Below are positions 34,455 to 41,261 of a DNA stretch of 64,000 nt, piece after piece. The notes beneath the pieces were generated by a model, which saw nothing but the letters and a program-made list of their open reading frames with translations, was not told the DNA's origin and searched no databases. Position numbers and translations under genes: made by a program. This stretch comes from Rhizobium sp. BK251 (GTDB taxonomy: Bacteria; Pseudomonadota; Alphaproteobacteria; Rhizobiales; Rhizobiaceae): assembly GCF_004345245.1 (NCBI RefSeq), contig NZ_SLUQ01000009.1:310001-374000 (forward strand), given 5' to 3'. The number at the start of each line of letters is the position of its first letter. Position 1 is the stretch's first letter.

Positions 34455-36977
34455 ATGGACACGACGAAAGACCATCACCATCATCCCCATGCACATGGGC
34501 ACGGCGATCATCACCATGATGCGCCGGAGGCGTCAAAGACTGCATTGATGACGCGCGACCCGGTCTGCGGCATGACGGTCGATCCCGATGCCGGCAAGCC
34601 ATCGCTGGATCATCAGGACCACACCTATCATTTCTGCTGCGGCGGCTGCCGGACGAAGTTCGAGGCCGCGCCGCAGGATTATCTGACGGCAAAGGATCCC
34701 GTTTGCGGCATGAGCGTCGACCGGGCTACGGCCAAGCATTTCCTGAAGCATGAGGGCGAGAAGTTCTATTTCTGCTCGGCGGCGTGCAGGGGCAAGTTCG
34801 AGGCCGATCCGGCCAGCTATCTCGACGGCAGCAGGCCGGTTGCCAAGGCGATGCCGAAGGGCACGCTCTATACCTGCCCGATGCATCCGGAGGTCATCAG
34901 CGATCACCCCGGCGACTGCCCGAAATGCGGCATGGCGTTGGAGCCGATGGGCGTCCCGCCTGCAGATGAAGGTCCGAACCCGGAGCTCATCGACTTCACC
35001 CGCAGGCTTTGGGTCAGCGCGGTGCTTTCCGTTCCGCTGCTCGCCCTCAGCATGGGCCCGATGCTCGGCCTGCCGCTTCGCGAGACCATCGGCGAGCCGC
35101 TTGCGACATGGATCGAGCTCTTGCTCGCAACGCCGGTCGTGCTCTGGGCCGCCCTGCCCTTCTTCCGCCGCGCCTGGGCATCGGTCGTCAACCGCAGCCC
35201 GAACATGTGGACGCTGATCGGCCTCGGGGTCGGCACGGCCTATGTCTACAGCCTCGTTGCTGTCCTTCTGCCCGACATCTTCCCGCACAGTTTCCGCGGG
35301 CATGGAGGCATGGTTCCGGTCTATTTCGAGGCCGCTGCCGTTATCGTCGCACTGGTCTTCGTCGGCCAGGTGCTGGAGCTCAAGGCCCGCGAACGCACGG
35401 GTTCGGCAATCCGCGCCCTGCTCGACCTCGCACCGAAGACGGCACGCCGGATCGATGCCGACGGTAGCGAGAGCGACGTTTCCGTCGATGTTATTCAGGC
35501 CGGCGACCGGCTACGCGTGCGCCCCGGCGAGCGCGTACCCGTCGACGGCTCCGTGATCGAGGGCCAGTCGACCATCGATGAATCGATGATCACCGGCGAA
35601 CCGGTTCCTGTCGAGAAGACGAAGGGCGACATGCTGACCGGCGGCACGATGAACAAGAACGGCACGCTGGTCATGACCGCCGAGAAGGTGGGCGAGGACA
35701 CGACGCTTTCGCGCATCGTCGACATGGTCGCGAAGGCGCAGCGCTCGCGCGCGCCGATTCAGGGGACGGTCGACCGCGTCTCGGCGATCTTCGTGCCGGC
35801 GGTTGTCGCCGTCGCGATCATCGCCTTCCTGGTCTGGTACTTCGTCGGTCCCGAACCGCAGCTTGCGCATGCGCTGCTTGCTACAGTCGCCGTCCTCATC
35901 ATCGCCTGCCCCTGTGCGCTCGGCCTTGCGACGCCGATGTCGATCATGATCGCAACCGGCCGGGGTGCGCAGGAAGGCGTGCTCATCAAGGATGCGGAGG
36001 CGCTGGAGCGCTTTTCGAAGGTCGATACGCTGATCGTCGACAAGACCGGCACGCTGACGGAAGGCAAGCCGAAGCTGACGGACGTCGTCCCCTTCGGTAA
36101 CATCGACGAAGCACGACTGCTTTCGCTTGCCGCCAGCCTCGAGCGCGGCTCAGAGCATCCGTTGGCCGAAGCGATCGTTTCGGGTGCCGAAGAGCGTGGT
36201 ACCGGCTTCGTGGAAGTTACGGGCTTTGCCGCAAAGACCGGCAAGGGCGTCGAGGGCAAGGCGGGCGACGTATCGGTCGCGCTCGGCAATGCCGCGATGC
36301 TCGGCGATCTCGGTATTGACCCGGCGGTGCTCGCCGAAAGGACCGATGCGTTGCGCGGCGAAGGCAAGACGGTGATGTTCGTCGTCGTCGACGGCGCGCT
36401 TGCCGGCCTTGTCGCCGTAGCGGACCGGATCAAGCCGACCACCGCCGCCGCCATCAAGGCCCTGCACGAAAGCGGATTGAAGATCATCATGGCGACCGGC
36501 GACAACGAACGCACCGCTCGCGCGGTGGCCAAGAGCCTTGGCATCGACGAGGTGCGTGCCGACGTGCTGCCGGAAGGCAAGAAGGCGCTGGTGGACGAAC
36601 TACGTGCAAAGGGTGCGGTGATCGCCATGGCCGGCGATGGCGTCAACGATGCCCCGGCGCTTGCCGCGGCCGATGTCGGGATCGCCATGGGTACAGGCGC
36701 CGATGTCGCGGTCGAAAGTGCCGGCATCACCCTGGTCAAGGGCGATCTCAACGGCATCGTGCGAGCACGGCGGCTTGCGGGAGCGACGATGCGTAATATC
36801 AGACAAAATCTGGGCTTTGCCTTTGGCTACAACGCGCTTGGGATCCCGGTAGCCGCCGGCGTGCTCTTCCCCGTCTTCGGCCTCCTGCTTTCGCCGATGA
36901 TAGCTGCGGCCGCCATGAGCCTTTCCTCGGTCTCGGTCATCAGCAATGCGCTGCGGCTGAGATTCGAAAAACTTTGA
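34455..36977 (+). CDS. copA: Copper-exporting P1B-type ATPase
   Basis: An 840-residue heavy-metal P-type ATPase that exports Cu(I). In place of CxxC metal-binding (HMA) domains the N-terminus has a histidine-rich tract (about residues 6-22), two YHS-type domains (DPVCGMTVD/CCGGC near 37-78 and DPVCGMSVD/CSAAC near 83-120), and a YTCPMHPE...CPKCGMALEP metal-binding domain near 135-170. The membrane metal site is C485-P486-C487; the phosphorylated aspartate is D529 in DKTGT; TGEPVPVEK, SEHPLAE and GDGVNDAPAL are present. ATG 34455 follows GGAGA; ATG 34434 would place the start very close to the promoter. It is probably co-transcribed with the regulator 12 bases downstream. Confidence 0.93.
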   Translation: MDTTKDHHHHPHAHGHGDHHHDAPEASKTALMTRDPVCGMTVDPDAGKPSLDHQDHTYHFCCGGCRTKFEAAPQDYLTAKDPVCGMSVDRATAKHFLKHEGEKFYFCSAACRGKFEADPASYLDGSRPVAKAMPKGTLYTCPMHPEVISDHPGDCPKCGMALEPMGVPPADEGPNPELIDFTRRLWVSAVLSVPLLALSMGPMLGLPLRETIGEPLATWIELLLATPVVLWAALPFFRRAWASVVNRSPNMWTLIGLGVGTAYVYSLVAVLLPDIFPHSFRGHGGMVPVYFEAAAVIVALVFVGQVLELKARERTGSAIRALLDLAPKTARRIDADGSESDVSVDVIQAGDRLRVRPGERVPVDGSVIEGQSTIDESMITGEPVPVEKTKGDMLTGGTMNKNGTLVMTAEKVGEDTTLSRIVDMVAKAQRSRAPIQGTVDRVSAIFVPAVVAVAIIAFLVWYFVGPEPQLAHALLATVAVLIIACPCALGLATPMSIMIATGRGAQEGVLIKDAEALERFSKVDTLIVDKTGTLTEGKPKLTDVVPFGNIDEARLLSLAASLERGSEHPLAEAIVSGAEERGTGFVEVTGFAAKTGKGVEGKAGDVSVALGNAAMLGDLGIDPAVLAERTDALRGEGKTVMFVVVDGALAGLVAVADRIKPTTAAAIKALHESGLKIIMATGDNERTARAVAKSLGIDEVRADVLPEGKKALVDELRAKGAVIAMAGDGVNDAPALAAADVGIAMGTGADVAVESAGITLVKGDLNGIVRARRLAGATMRNIRQNLGFAFGYNALGIPVAAGVLFPVFGLLLSPMIAAAAMSLSSVSVISNALRLRFEKL

Positions 36978-36989
36978 AGGAGTGAATAG

Positions 36990-37406
36990 ATGAACATCGG
37001 CGAAGCATCGGAGCGGTCCGGCCTGCCGTCGAAGACCATCCGCTACTATGAGGATATCGGTCTGATCCGCCCCGACAGGGGCGGAAACGGCTATCGCGAC
37101 TACGACATTTCCGATGTCCACAAGCTTCGCTTCCTGCAGCGCTCCCGCGGCCTCGGCTTCTCCGTCGAGGAATGTCGGCAGTTGCTCGCCCTCTACGAAG
37201 ACAAGAGCCGGGCCAGTGGCGACGTCAAGGATATCGCGCAGGCGAAGCTTTCGGAGATCGACCGCAAGATCCGCGAAATGATGGAGCTGCGGCGTACACT
37301 GGAGCACCTCGTCCACGCCTGCCATGGCAACGATCGGCCGGATTGTCCGATCCTGGAGGAACTTGCAGAAGGTTCGGTCCAGCACCTTGCGGAACAGCAC
37401 GCCTGA
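36990..37406 (+). CDS. cueR: MerR-family copper-responsive regulator
   Basis: A 138-residue MerR-family activator. The winged-helix region MNIGEASERSGLPSKTIRYYEDIGL is at the N-terminus, followed by the dimerisation coiled coil. The C-terminal loop has C111 and C119 (CHGNDRPDC), the two-cysteine linear Cu(I) site of CueR. It should bind the ACCTTCC palindrome in the promoter of the ATPase gene and unwind it when Cu(I) is bound. Its ribosome site is AAGGAG. It ends 12 bases from the convergent vapC gene. Confidence 0.93.
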   Translation: MNIGEASERSGLPSKTIRYYEDIGLIRPDRGGNGYRDYDISDVHKLRFLQRSRGLGFSVEECRQLLALYEDKSRASGDVKDIAQAKLSEIDRKIREMMELRRTLEHLVHACHGNDRPDCPILEELAEGSVQHLAEQHA

Positions 37407-37418
37407 TACGCAGACGCC

Positions 37419-37847
37419 TCAGCGGCTAGGCCCGATTGCCTCGATGTCCGTCAGCGCGAAGCCGGTATTGGTCGTCAGGATCGGCAAGCCATGCGACTTT
37501 GCCGTCGCATAATGAAAGCAGTCGGCGAGGCTGAGCGCGCTGTTTTGCTCGGCCTCCGGATAGCGGTGCCGGCCGTAGCGCTCGAATGCCTGCAGGGCGG
37601 CCGGCATCTGGTCACTGGCGACCGACATGACCTCGATACGCGCAACCTGCAGAAATTCCTGCACGCGCGCTTCCGCCTCCGCCATGGGAATGCGCTTCTT
37701 CCGATAGAGCCTCACGACCGCTTCCCAGACGGCAAGGACCGAGGATATCGCTTGCTGCTCGCCGAGAGCATCGAGCAGCGCCGCCAACTCCTCGGCGCCG
37801 GGCTCGCCGGTCATGATCGCGATGATGACGGAGGCATCGACGAACAT
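37419..37847 (-). CDS. vapC: VapC-type PIN-domain toxin
   Basis: A 142-residue PIN-domain ribonuclease of the VapC family. Acidic residues at expected positions are D4 (MFVDASVI), the glutamate in VWEAVVRL and the aspartate in SLADCFHYATA. The last motif reads LTTNTGFALTD rather than the usual KGxDFxxTD, so the fourth acidic site may be weakened. Its start overlaps the vapB stop by one base (TGATG), the normal antitoxin-then-toxin coupling. Confidence 0.9.
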   Translation of the reverse strand: MFVDASVIIAIMTGEPGAEELAALLDALGEQQAISSVLAVWEAVVRLYRKKRIPMAEAEARVQEFLQVARIEVMSVASDQMPAALQAFERYGRHRYPEAEQNSALSLADCFHYATAKSHGLPILTTNTGFALTDIEAIGPSR

Positions 37848-38086
37848 CAGTATTCGCCGCTGAGTTCGGCGAAGAATTCCTTGTCGGCGACAAGGCCTGT
37901 ATCAGGATAGGCCGCGATCCGTTCGCGCAGGGGCTTCAGTCGCTCCCAGAGCGGGACCGCCTCATCGATGCGGCGCAACTCGTTCTCGAGAGCCATCCGC
38001 ACGGCCTCCGTCTTGTTGACCTGTATCCTCTCGGCGAGTTTTGCGGCGAGCGCATTGACCTCTTCGCTTCGTATGTTGAGGGGCAT
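37847..38086 (-). CDS. vapB: VapB-type antitoxin
   Basis: A 79-residue antitoxin of the VapB/PSK family. The N-terminal part (MPLNIRSEEVNALAAKLAERIQV) is a DNA-binding ribbon-helix-helix domain. The C-terminal part is expected to wrap the toxin. The start ATG 38086 has GGGAG upstream on its strand; the frame extending to 38224 would run through the promoter of the divergent sigma gene. It should repress its own promoter in the 136-base divergent region. Confidence 0.9.
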   Translation of the reverse strand: MPLNIRSEEVNALAAKLAERIQVNKTEAVRMALENELRRIDEAVPLWERLKPLRERIAAYPDTGLVADKEFFAELSGEY

Positions 38087-38165
38087 GAAAAGTCTCCCGT
38101 GTATAAGTAAAGACAGCAAAGTCTGAACGGCCATGAAGGCGTCCCTCCCGATCGGGCGGGCAATT

Positions 38166-38180
38166 GCAGAAAATTTCTGC
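38166..38180. promoter_or_regulatory. 15-base perfect palindrome between vapB and the sigma factor gene
   Basis: GCAGAAA, a central A, and TTTCTGC form a perfect inverted repeat about 80 bases upstream of vapB and eight bases before the -35 region of the divergent sigma promoter. It may be the VapBC operator or a second regulator's site at the sigma gene. Confidence 0.45.
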
Positions 38181-38187
38181 TGGGGTG

Positions 38188-38215
38188 GGAATAAATCTCC
38201 GGCTGTTCTCGTATA
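38188..38215 (+). promoter_or_regulatory. ECF-type promoter of the sigma factor gene
   Basis: GGAATAA (38188-38194) and CGTATA (38210-38215) form a GGAAT-N17-CGTATA pair, the pattern of autoregulated group IV sigma promoters. The -10 box ends only seven bases before the ATG, so transcription would begin at or beside the start codon. Confidence 0.6.
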
Positions 38216-38222
38216 CTCAAGC

Positions 38223-38762
38223 ATGGAACAGAAGGACCGCCAGTTCGAAGTTATCGGCCAGCTCGCGACGCTCAGGCGTTACGCGCGTTCGCTGGTGCGC
38301 GATTCCGCCGATGCGGAAGACCTGGTGCATGACGCCCTCGTCCGCGCCTACGAGCGCCGAAAAACCTTCCGGCGCGGCGCGAACCTTCGAAACTGGCTGC
38401 TCGCCATCCTGCACAATGCTCATATCGACAGGCTGCGCAAATCGCGCTCGCTGACAAGGCGGCATGATGCCGCCGCAGAAGAAGCCGAACAGGCGGTTCC
38501 GCCGGCGCAGGAACATGCAGTCCGCCTGCAGCAGGTTCGCAACGCCTTCTTCGACCTGCCGGAAGAGCAGCGCGAGGCCCTGCATCTCGTCGCGATCGAG
38601 GATCTCTCCTACCAGGAAGCCGCCAATGCGCTCGGCATCCCGGTCGGCACTCTGATGTCGCGAATTTCGCGGGCTCGCGCCATGCTCAGGGAGCTCGAGG
38701 AAAAAACACCGCGCGCATCGCATCTCAGAATTGTCGGAGGTAACGGCAATGAAGGCGGTTGA
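38223..38762 (+). CDS. ECF (group IV) RNA polymerase sigma factor
   Basis: A 179-residue extracytoplasmic-function sigma factor. Region 2 (SADAEDLVHDALVRAYERR) recognises the -10, and region 4 (LSYQEAANALGIPVGTLMSRISRARAML) the -35. No ribosome-binding sequence precedes ATG 38223, and a candidate ECF promoter ends seven bases upstream, so the transcript may be leaderless and self-activated. It overlaps the start of the anti-sigma gene by 14 bases. The signal and regulon are unknown. Confidence 0.92.
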   Translation: MEQKDRQFEVIGQLATLRRYARSLVRDSADAEDLVHDALVRAYERRKTFRRGANLRNWLLAILHNAHIDRLRKSRSLTRRHDAAAEEAEQAVPPAQEHAVRLQQVRNAFFDLPEEQREALHLVAIEDLSYQEAANALGIPVGTLMSRISRARAMLRELEEKTPRASHLRIVGGNGNEGG

Positions 38763-39516
38763 TCCGATCATCGATACCGATCTCGACGCCTATGTCGACG
38801 GCGAGCTCGGCGTGACGCGGCGCATCCAGGTCGAGTCCTATCTCTCCGAGAATCCGGAGATGGCGGCGAAGGTAATGGCCGACCTCAGTCTCAAGGGCGA
38901 GCTGCGCCTGGCACTTGCCGGAGACAAGGTCCATGGCCATCCTCAAACGCGCGAGGCGGCACGGCGCCTTGAGCGCGGACTTTCCTACGGACGCATGCTG
39001 AATTCGATCCAGCGTATCGCCGCGGTCGGCGTGCTTGTCATGGCCGGCTGGGTCGCGCACACCTCTTTCGGCGCCTTCACGGCGACGGAGGTTTCCGCAT
39101 CGGTTCCGGCACCGGCCTTTGTCGAGGACGCGGTGCGCGCGCACCAGACAACCATGCTTCGCAGCAACATGCCGTCGCAGAAGCCGGCCGCAGGCTACGA
39201 TGCCGACGGCATTCGCGCGGCAACGGCGATCGTCATGCCTGAGCTGCTCCGGAACTGGAAGGTTTCAGACGTGCAGGTCTATCCGTCTGAATTCGGCCCG
39301 AGCGTCGAAATGGCCATAGAGGCGGAAGGTGGAAAGCGCCTTTCGCTCTTTGCCGCGCGTCCGGGCAGCTTTGCCGTCGAGCGGGTCAATCACGTGACCG
39401 TCGACGGAGTGGATGCAGCCTATTGGCAGATCGGCGAGGTTGCTTATGCCCTCGTCGGCAGCAAGGCGGCAAATCTCGATGAGGCGGCCGGCAGGCTCGC
39501 CCGCACACTTTACTAG
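38749..39516 (+). CDS. Membrane-bound anti-sigma factor
   Basis: A 255-residue cognate anti-sigma factor. The cytoplasmic N-terminal domain (about 1-85, DTDLDAYVDGELG) binds the sigma factor; it lacks the His-x3-Cys-x2-Cys zinc motif of ZAS proteins. One membrane helix lies near residues 92-108, and the remainder is periplasmic. ATG 38749 has GGAGG at 38736-38740, inside the sigma gene, so the two are translationally coupled. Confidence 0.85.
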   Translation: MKAVDPIIDTDLDAYVDGELGVTRRIQVESYLSENPEMAAKVMADLSLKGELRLALAGDKVHGHPQTREAARRLERGLSYGRMLNSIQRIAAVGVLVMAGWVAHTSFGAFTATEVSASVPAPAFVEDAVRAHQTTMLRSNMPSQKPAAGYDADGIRAATAIVMPELLRNWKVSDVQVYPSEFGPSVEMAIEAEGGKRLSLFAARPGSFAVERVNHVTVDGVDAAYWQIGEVAYALVGSKAANLDEAAGRLARTLY

Positions 39517-39537
39517 TTACAACACGAGGAGATCGAC

Positions 39538-40254
39538 ATGAATCCTGTCAATCCGAGATATGGCTACGGCTCGGGAGCGACGTCACAGACGCTGTTCGAC
39601 GAGGGCCTGCGCAAGCACATGCTGCGCGTCTACAACTACATGGCCGTCGGGCTGGTCATCACCGGCATCGTCGCCTTCGTCGTCGGCAGCACGCCGGCGC
39701 TCTACGTCCCGATCTTCCAGTCGCCGCTGAAGTGGGTGGTGATGCTGGCTCCGCTTGCCTTCGTCTTCTTCTTCTCGTTCCGCATCCAGACGATGTCGGC
39801 AAGTACCGCGCAGATGACCTTCTGGGCTTTCTGTGCCGTCATGGGCCTCTCGCTCGCATCGGTCTTCCTCGTCTTCACCGGCACGAGCATCGCCCGCACC
39901 TTCTTCATTGCCGCGAGCATGTTCGGTGCGACCAGCCTCTACGGCTACGTGACGAAGCGTGACCTTTCCAAGTTCGGATCGTTCCTGATGATGGGCCTGA
40001 TCGGCGTGATCATCGCGAGCGTGGTCAACATCTTCCTCGGCTCGAGCGCCCTGCAGTTCGCGATCTCGGTCATCGGCATCGTGGTCTTCATCGGCCTGAC
40101 CGCCTGGGACACGCAGAACATCAAGGAACAGTATTCCGAGAACTTCGACCAGGAATCGAGCCAGAAGCTCGCCGTCTTCGGTGCACTCTCGCTCTACCTG
40201 AACTTCGTCAACATCTTCCAGCTGCTCCTCAACTTCACGGGCGAGCGGGAATAG
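39538..40254 (+). CDS. Bax inhibitor-1/YccA-family membrane protein
   Basis: A 238-residue inner-membrane protein with about seven helices, typical of the Bax inhibitor-1 family (YccA, YbhL). The family C-terminal pattern GLTAWDTQNIKEQY with the conserved aspartate is present. Bacterial members modulate membrane proteolysis or conduct calcium, depending on species. It starts 21 bases after the anti-sigma gene with GAGGAG upstream, so it may be the third gene of the sigma operon and a candidate target of envelope-stress control. Confidence 0.92.
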   Translation: MNPVNPRYGYGSGATSQTLFDEGLRKHMLRVYNYMAVGLVITGIVAFVVGSTPALYVPIFQSPLKWVVMLAPLAFVFFFSFRIQTMSASTAQMTFWAFCAVMGLSLASVFLVFTGTSIARTFFIAASMFGATSLYGYVTKRDLSKFGSFLMMGLIGVIIASVVNIFLGSSALQFAISVIGIVVFIGLTAWDTQNIKEQYSENFDQESSQKLAVFGALSLYLNFVNIFQLLLNFTGERE

Positions 40255-40340
40255 AAAACGCGCTTCTGGGGGATTAGAAGCGCGGCAGGCGCCCGAACCG
40301 ACATCGCGAGGATGACGGCTCGGGCGCTGACACACAGCAG

Positions 40341-40382
40341 GATCGGGGCAGAAGGCGAAAGCCTCCTGCCCCGATCTCGTTT
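40341..40382. terminator. Strong hairpin between convergent genes
   Basis: GATCGGGGCAG (40341-40351) and CTGCCCCGATC (40366-40376) pair perfectly, extended by AGGC/GCCT around a GAAA loop, followed by TCGTTT. It can terminate the Bax-inhibitor gene and, in reverse, the minus-strand operon. Confidence 0.8.
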
Positions 40383-40402
40383 GCAGCCTTGAGTAGCCGG
40401 TA

Positions 40403-41239
40403 CTAAGCCTCGGCCAGCAGGCTCTTCATGTAGGTGAAAGCCTCGCGCGCGATGCGGTCGGGCTCGACGGCGCGCCGATCGAAGCCGATCTCCATGGTCA
40501 GGTAGCCATCGAAGCCGATCTTTTTGAGCTCGGCGACGATCGCCCGGTAATCGGCCCTGCCGGCATCGCTTGGTGCCGCACGATTGGCGTCGGCCAGATG
40601 AATGTGGCGCAGGTCCTTGCCCATGCGCCGGACATAGTCTGTTGCAACCTCGTTGCGATAGATGACGTGGTAGGTGTCGAACATCAGCTTGACGTTGGGC
40701 TTGTCCACCTCGGCCATCAGCCGCATCGCGTCATCGCAGGAATCGATGAGGTTGCTGTCGGCAGATGTCGGCTCGATGACGATCGTCACGCCGCGCGCGG
40801 CCGCAGCCTCGGCGATTTCGGCAAGCGCCTCGCGGCTCCAGGACCATGCCTGCTCGCGGCTTGTGCCGAAGACCTGCCATCCGGCCACATAGATGACAGT
40901 CCTGCCGCCGAGATCGGCGCAGAGGTTTATGACCTTGCGATACTGGTCGCGGGTGTTGACTCTTTCTTCCGGCAACGGCGAAGCGACATTGAAGCCTGGG
41001 CCGCCGCCGGGAGCGGGCAGCATGCTGGCGAGCGCCAGCCCGTTCGCTTCAAGCACCCGGCGGATTTCGTTGCGACGCTCCGGGCCGAGATAGTCGGGAT
41101 AGGCATGGGGGCTCGCCGCGCCGATCTCGATACCGTCATAGCCGATCGCGGCTATGCGCTCGATCGTGTCGGCGAGCGGATAGGAGGGTACCCAGACGGG
41201 GAAGCTGGAATAGACCCAGCTGTTGAACGCGAGCTTCAT
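40403..41239 (-). CDS. Xylose-isomerase-like TIM-barrel sugar isomerase/epimerase
   Basis: A 278-residue AP_endonuc_2/xylose-isomerase-like TIM-barrel protein. Metal-ligand regions visible are VIEPTSADSN, KLMFDTYHV, HIHLADANR and YLTMEIGFD, which place it close to D-tagatose 3-epimerase and hydroxypyruvate-isomerase relatives. It is the last gene of the leftward operon. The neighbouring tetronate genes lack an obvious otnI (2-oxo-tetronate isomerase); this protein is the only candidate in the locus, which is inference. Its ribosome site is GGGAGGA before ATG. Confidence 0.87.
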   Translation of the reverse strand: MKLAFNSWVYSSFPVWVPSYPLADTIERIAAIGYDGIEIGAASPHAYPDYLGPERRNEIRRVLEANGLALASMLPAPGGGPGFNVASPLPEERVNTRDQYRKVINLCADLGGRTVIYVAGWQVFGTSREQAWSWSREALAEIAEAAAARGVTIVIEPTSADSNLIDSCDDAMRLMAEVDKPNVKLMFDTYHVIYRNEVATDYVRRMGKDLRHIHLADANRAAPSDAGRADYRAIVAELKKIGFDGYLTMEIGFDRRAVEPDRIAREAFTYMKSLLAEA

Positions 41240-41261
41240 AGATTTCCTCCCAGCTTGTTTT

